Below, piece after piece: positions 44,047 to 52,758 of a stretch of 64,000 nt of DNA (position 1 is its first letter; each line of letters begins with the position of its first letter). Position numbers and translations under genes: made by a program. Under the pieces are notes generated by a model that was not told the origin of the DNA, ran no database searches, and saw nothing but the letters and a program-made list of their open reading frames with translations. Source of the stretch: Oceanihabitans gracilariae (GTDB taxonomy: Bacteria; Bacteroidota; Bacteroidia; Flavobacteriales; Flavobacteriaceae). Location of the stretch: positions 930,001-994,000 of the forward strand of contig NZ_JBHULM010000011.1 of NCBI RefSeq assembly GCF_042684485.1, written 5' to 3'.

Positions 44047-44082
44047 AAAGAGTTACTTAAATTAAGTAGCTCTTTTTTTTTT
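44047..44082 (+). terminator. tRNA-Cys terminator
   Basis: AAAGAGTTACTT (44047-44058) pairs with AAGTAGCTCTTT (44064-44075) with one G-T pair and a five-base loop, followed by a T-run to about 44084. It is the parent of the hairpins in the downstream repeat array. Confidence 0.93.
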
Positions 44083-44117
44083 TTGTTTAAATTTTAGGAA
44101 AATTTAAGTAATAAAAT

Positions 44118-44660
44118 ACAGCGGTTCGAGTAGTTTGCTGCTACACCTCAAAAAGTGTTACTTATAGATAAGTAGTGGTTTTACGTTAGATTTTAAATAA
44201 GATTAGACTAAAACAGTGGCTCTAGTAGTTTGCTGTTACATCACAAAAAGAGTTGATTCTATATAAGTAGTGGTTTTAGTTTGAATTTTCAAGAAATTTA
44301 AGAAGTATAAAACAGCATTTCTAGTAGTTTGCTGCTACACATCAAAAAGAATTACTTGTAGATAAGTAGTGGTTTTACGTTAGATTTTAAATAAGATTAG
44401 ACTAAAACAGTGGCTCTAGTAGTTTGCTGCTACACATCAAAAAGAATTACTTGTAGATAAGTAGTGGTTTTACGTTAAATTTTTAAGAAATTAAAGAAGT
44501 ATAAAACAGCATTTCTAGTAGTTTGCTGCTACACATCAAAAAGAATTACTTGTAGATAAGTAGTGGTTTTACGTTAGATTTTAAATAAGATTATACTAAA
44601 ACAGTGGTCCTAATAGTTTGCTGCTAGATCTCAGAAGGAATTATCTAATAAAACCTAAAA
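44118..44660 (+). repeat. Tandem array of tRNA-Cys 3'-end/terminator units
   Basis: Units start with ACAG at 44118, 44213, 44312, 44407, 44506 and 44601, giving lengths of 95, 99, 95, 99 and 95 bases and a partial sixth. The parental segment (44017-44117) is the tRNA T arm, acceptor end and terminator. The first copy still reads ACAGCGGTTCGA, and others have decayed to TGGCTCTA or CATTTCTA. Each unit contains GTAGTTTGCTGCTAC and a decayed terminator stem (ACTTNTAGATAAGT) followed by GGTTTT. No open frame of note crosses it. Confidence 0.93.
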
Positions 44661-44684
44661 AACCGTTGTGTATTGGCTTAAAAA

Positions 44685-45365
44685 TTAGTTTAACGGATTA
44701 ATCTGTTCTAATTTATCTTTTATTAATTCTTTTTCTTTTGGAAAGAATCCTTGTACTAAAAGTAAAACACCAAAGCCTAAAATTACTAGCGCTACTATTT
44801 TTTTAGTTTTAAAAATACGTCTTGGTGTAAGCTTATTTTTAAGTGTTTTTGCTGCTGCTATTTTTAATAAATCTACTAAAAAGTAAACCAATAAAATGGT
44901 TGCTAAAAATATTTGCAGTTCATAAGTGCTTTCTGTTAAAGAGTTTCCTATTACTATAAAACCTAGCCAACCTAGTAAAACACCAATGTTAATAAAATTA
45001 AGTAAAAAGCCTTTTACAAAGAGTTTACCATAGTCTTTTTTAAATTCTACTCTATGATATTCTCTAACAATTTCTCTAAAAGATTTAGATGTTTTTATAA
45101 AAGAAATAACACCATAAGCTGTTAAAAAAACACCTCCAAAAATAAGAAAACTAGGATCGTCTTTTACCTTTTCTAAGAGTTTAGTAGTACTATAAAAAGC
45201 CACAATTATAAAAAAGATATCTGCTAGAATTACTCCCAAATCAAAAATTAGCGCACTTTTAAACCCTTTGGTGGCACTAGTTTCAAGTAAAACAAAAAAA
45301 ACAGGTCCTATGGTGAACGATAAGATAATACCAAAAGGGATTGCTGTTAAAATAGCATCTAGCAT
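44685..45365 (-). CDS. LysE family translocator
   Basis: This 226-residue inner-membrane protein has about six helices and the LysE/RhtB start FGIILSFTIGPVFFVLLETS, including the conserved Gly-Pro. Family members export amino acids. The substrate is unknown. It is followed by the tRNA-derived repeat array on its 3' side and sits downstream of the head-GIN gene with a 39-base gap. Confidence 0.87.
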   Translation of the reverse strand: MLDAILTAIPFGIILSFTIGPVFFVLLETSATKGFKSALIFDLGVILADIFFIIVAFYSTTKLLEKVKDDPSFLIFGGVFLTAYGVISFIKTSKSFREIVREYHRVEFKKDYGKLFVKGFLLNFINIGVLLGWLGFIVIGNSLTESTYELQIFLATILLVYFLVDLLKIAAAKTLKNKLTPRRIFKTKKIVALVILGFGVLLLVQGFFPKEKELIKDKLEQINPLN

Positions 45366-45404
45366 AAGAAAGACTTTCTTACAAATTTAAGAAAAATGCT
45401 AGTA

Positions 45405-46082
45405 TTATTCTTTAATAATAATTTTTCCTCCTAAAATAGTGTTTTTATCTATGGTTTCTGGGTTACCATAAATGTAAACTTTACCTCCTGCTCTTACTGT
45501 TGCTTCTACTTTTTTAGTGCTATGAATATCTGCTGTACCACCTGCATTAATAGTAACTGTACTGTTTTCTGCAATTAAATCTTTAGCATTATAAGCACCT
45601 CCAGTGTTAATATCTATGGTTTGTTGTTTAGCAGAACCTGAAATGTTAATATCTGCACCAGAAATAGCCTTAATATCTAAATAATGTAAATCTTTTACCT
45701 GTAAAGTAACGGTTCCTCCTTCTTGTGCTTTAATGGTTAAATCAAATTGTTCAAAAATATCATTAGAGCCAATAAAAGTTCCTTCATTAGCATCAATAAC
45801 ATCTAAAGAGGTATAATATACTTGTACTGTGGTATCTTCGCCTTTAAAAGATTCTGTTAACGACATTCTAATTTTTAAAATATCTTTTTTATGAACAATA
45901 ACAAGATCTTCTGTGTTTTTACCAGAAACAACTACTTTATTTTCGTCGGCTTTAATAAGGCTCACTTCTATTAAATCATAGACCTTAATTTCGCTAAACT
46001 CACCTATAGGAATTTCTATAGATTCTTGTGCAAAACTTGTAATTGCTGTACAAAGAAATAATAAACAAAGTAACTTTTTCAT
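45405..46082 (-). CDS. Head-GIN (DUF2807) domain protein
   Basis: This 225-residue secreted protein has a signal peptide (MKKLLCLLFLCTAITSFAQ, residues 1-19). Its repetitive beta-strand body contains INTGGAYNAKDLIAENSTV and INAGGTADIHS, typical of the right-handed beta-helix of the auto-transporter adhesin head-GIN family. Probable periplasmic or outer-membrane location. Its function is not established. Confidence 0.88.
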   Translation of the reverse strand: MKKLLCLLFLCTAITSFAQESIEIPIGEFSEIKVYDLIEVSLIKADENKVVVSGKNTEDLVIVHKKDILKIRMSLTESFKGEDTTVQVYYTSLDVIDANEGTFIGSNDIFEQFDLTIKAQEGGTVTLQVKDLHYLDIKAISGADINISGSAKQQTIDINTGGAYNAKDLIAENSTVTINAGGTADIHSTKKVEATVRAGGKVYIYGNPETIDKNTILGGKIIIKE

Positions 46083-46145
46083 AAAATATATAGGTTATTA
46101 ACAGTTGTACAAAGTTAAAAAAATAAGGTTTTTAGGCCTTGTATT

Positions 46146-46445
46146 TTAGGCAACTTTAACAGCTGTTCCTGTTATTGAAACCATAATTATACCAGAAGTT
46201 GCAATAGTTTCTACATCTACAGAAATACCTACAACAGCATTTGCTTTTAAAGCAATAGCGTTTTTTCTTAGGTTTTGAAAAGCTAATTCTTTTACCTCTT
46301 CTAAATTAGTTTCTAAAGCATCATAATACTTTTTTATACTAAAAGTCATTCCTGTTTGTTTTCTATTTACTGCAACTCCAGTAACAACACCTAAGTAATC
46401 ATGAATTTTATGTGCTTCAATAGTGTTTGTTGTGGTTAAAATCAT
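46146..46445 (-). CDS. YbjQ-family protein (UPF0145/DUF74)
   Basis: This 99-residue protein has the family's compact beta-alpha fold. It shows IHDYLGVVTGVAVNR, a helix with ELAFQNLRKNAIALKANAVVG, and a final strand IIMVSITGTAV. The family is sometimes called heavy-metal binding, without proof. It precedes the head-GIN gene on the same strand and follows the rnr terminator. Confidence 0.9.
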   Translation of the reverse strand: MILTTTNTIEAHKIHDYLGVVTGVAVNRKQTGMTFSIKKYYDALETNLEEVKELAFQNLRKNAIALKANAVVGISVDVETIATSGIIMVSITGTAVKVA

Positions 46446-46460
46446 TTTTCTTAATTGTTT

Positions 46461-46500
46461 AAAAAAAAAACATCTTCGCTTAGTTTAAGGAAGATGTTAT
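46461..46500 (-). terminator. Terminator of rnr
   Basis: AACATCTTC (46469-46477) pairs with GAAGATGTT (46490-46498). The A-run at 46461-46470 gives a U-run in the minus-strand RNA, just after the rnr stop. Confidence 0.88.
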
Positions 46501-46506
46501 CGTGTA

Positions 46507-48741
46507 TTAATTTGCTTTTCCTACTAATAAAAAGTCTAGGTGTTTTTTAACTAAATCTGCATTTTTAACTTTAACAATTACCTCGTCACCAAGCTGATAC
46601 ATTTTTTTGTTTTTACGTCCAATAATAGCATATTGGGTTTCGTCAAACTCATAATGATCATCTGTAATATCACGCATTCTAACCATTCCTTCGCATTTAT
46701 TAGAGATAATTTCTACGTAAATTCCCCAATCTGTTGCTCCGGAAATAACACCAACAAATTCTTCGTCTTGATGGTCTTGCATGAATTTTACTTGCATGTA
46801 TTTAATAGAATCTCTTTCGGCTTTAGTAGCTAGACCTTCCATGTTTGAAGAATGTTTACATTTATCTTCATAGGCTTCTTGACTAACGGTTTTTCCTTTA
46901 TCTAAATAATGTTGTAACAGCCTGTGTGCCATAACATCTGGATACCTACGAATTGGCGATGTAAAATGACTGTAATAATCAAAAGCCAAACCATAATGTC
47001 CAATATTTTTGGTAGTATATTCTGCTTTAGACATGGTTCTAATAGCCAAAGTATCTACTAAATTTTGTTCTTTTTTTCCGTTTACATCTTTTAGTAAATT
47101 GTTTAAAGAAGAAGAAACTGTTTTTCTGTCTTTAAAGTTTAGTTTGTAACCAAATTTAGAAACTACGCCTTGTAAAGCCGCTAGTTTACTTTCGTCTGGT
47201 TCATCATGAACTCTATAAATAAATGTTTTTTCTGGTTTTTGTTTTCCTACAAATTCTGCTACTTTTTTATTTGCTAGAAGCATGAATTCTTCAATTAACT
47301 TATTAGCATCTTTACTAGTTTTAAAGAAAACACCAATTGGATTTGCATTTTGATCTAAGTTAAATTTTACTTCAACCTTATCAAAAGAAATAGCACCTGT
47401 ACGCATACGTTTGCTACGCATAATTTTTGCTAATTGATCTAATTTTAAGGTTGCAAAGGCTATTTCTGGCTTGGTTTTGTATTCTTTTCCTGTTAGCGAA
47501 ACAGCTTCAGGAATGGTAGTATCTATCAAAGCAATTTCTTTGCTATTAAATGTTTTTCCATCATTGTTTTCAATAATAGCCTGTGCTTCTTCATAAGCAA
47601 ATCTAGCATCAGAATAGGTTACTGTTCTACCAAACCACTGGTTTAAAATTTCGGTTTTATCATTTATTTCAAAAACGGCAGAAAAGGTATATTTTTCTTC
47701 GTGAGGTCTTAAAGAACATGCTTTGTTAGAGAGTACTTCTGGTAACATAGGTACTACTCTATCTACTAAATATACAGAAGTAGCACGTTCATAAGCTTCA
47801 TCATCTAAAATACTTCCTTCTTGCAGGTAGTGTGAAACGTCTGCAATATGGATTCCTACCTCGTAATTTCCATTTTCTAGAATTTGAAAGGATAAGGCAT
47901 CATCAAAATCTTTTGCGTCCTTAGGATCGATGGTAAAGGTTAAAACGTCTCGCATATCTCGACGTTTAGCAATTTCTTCTTTGGTTATAGAAGTATCTAT
48001 TTTATTTGCAAAAGCTTCTACTTCTGCTGGAAACTCATAAGGCAAGCCATAATCTGCAAGTATTGCGTGAATTTCTGTATTGTGTTCACCTGGTTTACCA
48101 AGCACTTGTATAACTCTACCATACGGAGAATCAGCCTTTTCTGGCCAATCTTCAAGAGATACTAACACTTTATCACCATCTTGCGCTTTGTTAATTTTAT
48201 TGATAGGTATAAAAATATCTTTGTACATTTTGTTAGAATCTGCTACAAAAAATGCAAAGTTTTTCTTTTCGTGAATTTGAATAATACCAACATACTCGCT
48301 TTTAGCACGTTTAATTATATTGGTAATTTCACCTTCTAGTCTACCTCTTTTTCTTCGGTTATAAATATATAATTCTACTTCATCACCATGTAATGCTTTA
48401 TTGATGTTATTAGAAGCAATAAAAATATCATCTTCAAAACCTTCAACTATAACATAACCAGAACCTTTAGATGTAAGATCTAGTTTACCTGTATAGTATT
48501 CTGTATTTACAATGGCTTTAAATTTACCACGTTCTACTTCTTCGATGTCGCCATCGGCTTTAAGTTTTGCTAATTTTTTAATTATTTGGTTTCTGCTACT
48601 AGCATCATTAACTCCCAGTTTAGCAGCTATTTGTTTGTAGTTAAAAGACTTGGTTCTATCTTTTTTTAAAATACTTAAAATAGTATTTGTAAGGTTAGAA
48701 ATCTTATTATGTGAAGGTTTCCTGTGTTTCTTTTTTGTCAT
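46507..48741 (-). CDS. rnr: Ribonuclease R
   Basis: This 744-residue 3'-5' exoribonuclease degrades structured RNA. An N-terminal helix-turn-helix/cold-shock region is followed by the RNB catalytic domain with DPKDAKDFDDAL (metal-binding Asp cluster). A C-terminal S1 domain contains GVISGATDWGIYVEI. No Lys-rich tail like that of E. coli is seen. A CAAAGCTA (TAGCTTTG on minus) -7 box is at 48833-48840, giving a leader of about 85 bases. Confidence 0.96.
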   Translation of the reverse strand: MTKKKHRKPSHNKISNLTNTILSILKKDRTKSFNYKQIAAKLGVNDASSRNQIIKKLAKLKADGDIEEVERGKFKAIVNTEYYTGKLDLTSKGSGYVIVEGFEDDIFIASNNINKALHGDEVELYIYNRRKRGRLEGEITNIIKRAKSEYVGIIQIHEKKNFAFFVADSNKMYKDIFIPINKINKAQDGDKVLVSLEDWPEKADSPYGRVIQVLGKPGEHNTEIHAILADYGLPYEFPAEVEAFANKIDTSITKEEIAKRRDMRDVLTFTIDPKDAKDFDDALSFQILENGNYEVGIHIADVSHYLQEGSILDDEAYERATSVYLVDRVVPMLPEVLSNKACSLRPHEEKYTFSAVFEINDKTEILNQWFGRTVTYSDARFAYEEAQAIIENNDGKTFNSKEIALIDTTIPEAVSLTGKEYKTKPEIAFATLKLDQLAKIMRSKRMRTGAISFDKVEVKFNLDQNANPIGVFFKTSKDANKLIEEFMLLANKKVAEFVGKQKPEKTFIYRVHDEPDESKLAALQGVVSKFGYKLNFKDRKTVSSSLNNLLKDVNGKKEQNLVDTLAIRTMSKAEYTTKNIGHYGLAFDYYSHFTSPIRRYPDVMAHRLLQHYLDKGKTVSQEAYEDKCKHSSNMEGLATKAERDSIKYMQVKFMQDHQDEEFVGVISGATDWGIYVEIISNKCEGMVRMRDITDDHYEFDETQYAIIGRKNKKMYQLGDEVIVKVKNADLVKKHLDFLLVGKAN

Positions 48742-49483
48742 TTATTAATTGTAATCAATTGAATTTCTAAGTTATGTGAAATTCTGTTATTATCTAGCGT
48801 TTTAAGTGGAGAATTTTCGCTATTTGTTTTTACAAAGCTACGTATTTAATATTAAATGCATATTTACTTAAAGTTAAATTTAAAAAAAGTAGTTATAAAC
48901 ATATATATATATATTCATCTTTTTCTTTTAAAAATTTAAAAAAATAATACTGTTTATTATTGCTTGTTAATAACGGTATAACTTTTAGAGATTTTAGTTT
49001 GATTTTTTTAATAAAGCATTCTATTAACAAGTTATTAGTTTTATAAACGCTTCATTTATAAAGGTTTTAAATTCGCTATTAACAGTTGTTAATAACTCTA
49101 ATTCACATAAAATTTTTAATAAGTATTATAATTTTTTGTGTTGGTATCTGTATTTTTTAGTTGGAAAACTTCTCTGAAAAAAAGTGCTAACTTTTTTGGT
49201 GGTTAAGTTTCACTTTTTGTTTTAAAAATAAACTGAATAATCCTAATTAAAGTTTTAAAAAACAATAAGAAGATATTAACAAGTTATAACTAGTTTTTTG
49301 AAAGTTATTAATACACTGGTTTTATATTCCACTTTATTAACAAATAATATGTAACTATCAATATATCAGTTATTTAAATAAATTTTTATATATTTGTATC
49401 TCTCTCTTATTTATTTTTAAACGGTTAATAGTTTTTGCGGTAAAGCGGAAAAATAAATTATGTCTAATTTAAACTATTAACTC
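48742..49483. other. 742-bp AT-rich intergenic region with TATTAACA motifs
   Basis: Between the divergent rnr and LRR-protein genes there is no gene. An (AT) run sits at 48901-48914. TATTAACA or its complement occurs six times: 48965-48972 (complement), 49022, 49077 and 49087 (an inverted pair TATTAACA-GT-TGTTAATA), 49274 and 49335. The 14-mer TATTAACAAGTTAT occurs exactly at 49022 and 49274. A TATATTTG -7 box (49389-49396) may drive the LRR gene. The function of the motifs is unknown. Confidence 0.6.
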
Positions 49484-50788
49484 ATGAAAAAAATATTCAC
49501 ACTTTTATTATGTATTGTAGCTATGTATCAAGTACATGCACAATATACAGCGATTCCTGATGTTACTTTTGAACAATTTTTAATAGATCAAACCATAGAT
49601 AGCGAAGGAACGCTTGACGGACAAGTATTAACTAGTGATATAGCAGTTGTTAATAACTTAGATGTTCCCTCTACGATATCTGATATTACTGGAATTCAAG
49701 ATTTTACTGCATTAACGTATTTAAAAACATCAGATATTACAGATCTAGATGTAAGTGGTTTAATTGCGTTAGAAGAATTAGATGTATCTATAAATACTGG
49801 TTTACAAACCTTAAATGTTACAGGCTGTACAGGATTAAAAAATCTTAATATTAAACTAACTTCTTTAGATACTATAGATGTAAGCACGTGTACTTCTTTA
49901 GAATCTATTAACATGTATAAATGTACTATACAAGATTTAGATCTTTCTGGTTTAACTTCTTTAATATCTATTAGTGCAAGTGAATCTTATTTAAGGACTC
50001 TAAATGTTGCGGGTTGTACTTCCTTAAGTGGTATTAATATTAGTGAAACTGGTATTCGTAGTTTAGATTTAAGTAATAATCCAGCATTAATAAATTTTGG
50101 TGTATTTAATAGTGCTCTCGAAGATTTAAATGTAACTAATTGTATCAATTTAGAAAGATTAAGTTTTAGGTGGATGAGTAATTTAGATACTATTAATTTA
50201 ACTAATTGTACTAAAGTTAATACTATTGTTTCCGAGGGTTGGATTACTTTAACAAATTTAGACACAAGTAATTTAATAGATATAGAGAGTTTCTATTTAG
50301 AAGGTATTTCTGTTAACCATCTCGATCTTTCTAATAGTACCAATTTAACTGCTGTTACTTTAAATGATTGCTCCGTTGGTAGTTTAGATTTACGAAACGG
50401 AAACAATACTAATATTACTAGTTTTAGTATGTATAGTGTCGATTTAGATTGTATTAGTGTAGATGATGAAGCGTATTCTACCGCAAATTGGACCAATATT
50501 TCTTTGGGGTCTGGAACGATTTTTAGTAATGATTGCCAAACTTTAAGTACTATTGAAAATCAATTAAATACCATTAGTATATACCCAAATCCGGTTGTTA
50601 ATAACCTAAATATTGCTTTACAAAGTAATCAAATACTAGAAAATGTTACTATAATAAATCTGCAAGGAAAAAAAGTGTTGACAAGTACCTCTAGTACTAT
50701 AGATGTATCCCATTTAGGAGCTGGATATTATTTTGCTATGATTAACACCAATCGTGGAAAAAGCATTAAAAAGTTAATTAAAAAATAA
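49484..50788 (+). CDS. Secreted leucine-rich repeat protein with T9SS sorting domain
   Basis: This 434-residue protein has a signal peptide (residues 1-19, ending VHAQ). About ten leucine-rich repeats of roughly 21 residues follow (LNVTGCTGLKNLNI, LDLSGLTSLISI). A C-terminal type A sorting domain begins SIYPNPVVNNLNIAL and ends GYYFAMINTNRGKSIKKL. The last domain directs export by the type IX secretion system and surface attachment or release. The ligand is unknown. It is preceded by the longest intergenic region of the window. Confidence 0.92.
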   Translation: MKKIFTLLLCIVAMYQVHAQYTAIPDVTFEQFLIDQTIDSEGTLDGQVLTSDIAVVNNLDVPSTISDITGIQDFTALTYLKTSDITDLDVSGLIALEELDVSINTGLQTLNVTGCTGLKNLNIKLTSLDTIDVSTCTSLESINMYKCTIQDLDLSGLTSLISISASESYLRTLNVAGCTSLSGINISETGIRSLDLSNNPALINFGVFNSALEDLNVTNCINLERLSFRWMSNLDTINLTNCTKVNTIVSEGWITLTNLDTSNLIDIESFYLEGISVNHLDLSNSTNLTAVTLNDCSVGSLDLRNGNNTNITSFSMYSVDLDCISVDDEAYSTANWTNISLGSGTIFSNDCQTLSTIENQLNTISIYPNPVVNNLNIALQSNQILENVTIINLQGKKVLTSTSSTIDVSHLGAGYYFAMINTNRGKSIKKLIKK

Positions 50789-50811
50789 AGCCAATACCAA
50801 CATTTTAATTT

Positions 50812-50852
50812 GAAAAAGTCTTGATATAAAAAGTATACAAGGCTTTTTTATT
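50812..50852 (+). terminator. Terminator after the LRR gene
   Basis: AAAAAGTCTTG (about 50813-50823) pairs with CAAGGCTTTTTT (about 50838-50849) with one G-T pair and an AT-rich loop, followed by T residues. Confidence 0.78.
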
Positions 50853-50899
50853 TTAGTACCTTTATAGCCTTATAAACAACCAACTTTAATACTTAAAAA

Positions 50900-51334
50900 A
50901 TGAACATTTCTATAGGAAACGATCACGCAGGAACCGATTATAAATTTGCTATAATCAAGCATTTAGAAGCTAAAGGATTTACAGTAAAAAACTACGGAAC
51001 AGATAGTGATGCTAGTGTAGATTATCCAGATTTTGTACATCCAGTAGCAGAAGACGTAGCAACTAACAAAGCAGATTTTGGTATTTTAATTTGTGGTAGC
51101 GCAAATGGTGTTGCAATGACTGCTAATAAACATCAAAAAATACGAGCTGGTATTTGTTGGACTAAAGAAATTACTGCTTTAACCAGACAACATAATAATG
51201 CTAATATTATTTGTATTCCTGCACGTTACACAGCTGTACAACAAGCTATTGCACTGGTAGATACTTTTCTAGAAACTCCTTTTGAAGGTGGACGTCATCA
51301 AAATAGAGTAGACAAAATACCTGTTAGTTGTTAA
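50900..51334 (+). CDS. rpiB: Ribose 5-phosphate isomerase B
   Basis: This 144-residue RpiB/LacA-family enzyme interconverts ribose 5-phosphate and ribulose 5-phosphate in the pentose phosphate pathway. It has NDHAGTDYK at the start, the catalytic-Cys segment LICGSANGVAMTANK, and RQHNNANIICIPAR. Length is typical. The cation-efflux gene begins one base after its stop, so the two probably share a transcript. Confidence 0.95.
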   Translation: MNISIGNDHAGTDYKFAIIKHLEAKGFTVKNYGTDSDASVDYPDFVHPVAEDVATNKADFGILICGSANGVAMTANKHQKIRAGICWTKEITALTRQHNNANIICIPARYTAVQQAIALVDTFLETPFEGGRHQNRVDKIPVSC

Positions 51335-51335
51335 A

Positions 51336-52247
51336 ATGAGTCATGTGCATAACCACACACATAATAACAAAGACTTACAAGGTAAAAAGCTGTTAATTAC
51401 TATATTTTTAAATATACTAATTACTACAGCGCAAGTAATTGGTGGTTTAATTTCTGGAAGTTTATCGTTATTAAGTGATGCCTTGCATAATTTTAGCGAT
51501 GTAATTACTTTAGTAGTAAGTTATGTTGCAGCAAAATTAGCCAAGAAAAAAGCATCTATTAATAGAACCTTTGGTTATAAACGTGCCGAAATTCTTGCTG
51601 CATTTATTAATGCTTCTACCTTAGTTATTGTTGCAATTTTATTAATTATAGAGGCTGTAAAACGTTTTCAAAATCCGCAAGAAGTAGCTTCTATACTAGT
51701 AATTTGGCTATCTATTATAGCTATTATTGGTAACGGATTTAGTGTTTTATTACTTAAAAACGACTCTAAAAATAATATAAATATGCGCTCTGCCTATTTG
51801 CATTTGCTTACAGATATGTTGGCTAGTGTTGCTGTATTAATAGGTGGTTTGTTAATGAAATACTACCAGATCTTTTGGGTAGATAGTTTATTAACCTTAT
51901 TAATTGCATTGTATTTAATTTGGGTAGGATATGATTTATTAAAAACATCTACCAGAATGTTAATGCTTTTTACACCAAATGATATTAATATTAAAGAAGT
52001 GGTTCGCGTTGTTAATAAACTACCAAAAGTAAAAAAAATACACCATGTTCATATCTGGAATTTAAGTGATGATGAGCTACACTTAGAAGCACATTTAGAC
52101 CTAACGGAAGATATTACAACAACAGCATTTAATACTTTACTTTTAGATATAGAAAAGATATTACAAGAGCGTTTTAATATAAACCATGTAACCATACAAC
52201 CAGAATACAATAAAGAAGATCCTAAAGAAGTAATTGTGCAAGATTAA
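51336..52247 (+). CDS. Cation diffusion facilitator (CzcD-like)
   Basis: This 303-residue CDF transporter has a His-rich N-terminus (MSHVHNHTHNNKD) and six membrane helices. Metal-site motifs are LLSDALHNFSDV in helix two and MRSAYLHLLTDM in helix five, and a cytoplasmic C-terminal domain follows. The His/Asp pattern favours zinc (possibly cadmium or cobalt) export by proton exchange. It follows rpiB after one base. Confidence 0.93.
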   Translation: MSHVHNHTHNNKDLQGKKLLITIFLNILITTAQVIGGLISGSLSLLSDALHNFSDVITLVVSYVAAKLAKKKASINRTFGYKRAEILAAFINASTLVIVAILLIIEAVKRFQNPQEVASILVIWLSIIAIIGNGFSVLLLKNDSKNNINMRSAYLHLLTDMLASVAVLIGGLLMKYYQIFWVDSLLTLLIALYLIWVGYDLLKTSTRMLMLFTPNDINIKEVVRVVNKLPKVKKIHHVHIWNLSDDELHLEAHLDLTEDITTTAFNTLLLDIEKILQERFNINHVTIQPEYNKEDPKEVIVQD

Positions 52248-52314
52248 TCTATTCTGTAAACAACAAATCTTGTAAATAAATACAAAATCAAGTTTTAAAT
52301 TACCACTTAAAATT

Positions 52315-52758
52315 ATGCTTAAAATAGTAACTAAAACCTTTAATGAATTAACCACACAAGAGCTTTATAGTATTTTGCAATTACGATCGGAAGTTTTTGT
52401 TGTAGAACAAGATTGTGTATATCAAGATATTGACGGAAAAGATCAAAAAGCATTACATGTTATAGGTATTAAAGACGAAAAAATAATTGCTTATACACGT
52501 ATTTTTAAACCAGGATTATACTTTGATGAAGCAAGTATTGGTAGAGTAATAGTTGCAGCCAACCAAAGAAAACATAAATATGGTTATACTATTATGGAAG
52601 CTTCTATAGCAGCTATTAAAGAGTTTTATGGTGAAGAAACTATTAAAATTTCAGCACAATGCTATTTAAAAAAATTCTATAATACTTTAGGATTTAAAGA
52701 AATAGGTGAAGCATATCTTGAAGATGGTATACCACATATAGGTATGTTAAAAAACTAG
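52315..52758 (+). CDS. GNAT family N-acetyltransferase (ElaA-like)
   Basis: This 147-residue protein is close in pattern to ElaA. It has LYSILQLRSEVFVVEQDC near the start, then ASIGRVIVAANQRKHKYGY with the acetyl-CoA binding Q/R-x-x-G/K region, and AQCYLKKFYNTLGFKEIG. The acyl acceptor is unknown. Its stop overlaps that of the convergent OmpA gene by four bases (CTAG), so there is no room for a terminator between them. Confidence 0.88.
   Translation: MLKIVTKTFNELTTQELYSILQLRSEVFVVEQDCVYQDIDGKDQKALHVIGIKDEKIIAYTRIFKPGLYFDEASIGRVIVAANQRKHKYGYTIMEASIAAIKEFYGEETIKISAQCYLKKFYNTLGFKEIGEAYLEDGIPHIGMLKN

Noticed and set aside
44118..44660. CRISPR array
   Set aside because: Units are 95/99 bases with no unique spacers, similarity runs through the whole unit, and the first unit matches the tRNA 3' end. 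No cas genes are in the window.
43973..44660. Integrated mobile element with att repeats at tRNA-Cys
   Set aside because: The repeats are tandem copies of the tRNA end and terminator and not a pair flanking foreign genes. No integrase or mobility gene was seen nearby.
52755..52758. Missing terminator between GNAT and OmpA genes
   Set aside because: The convergent stops share CTAG, so no terminator can sit between them. This is a compact arrangement that occurs by chance in dense genomes.
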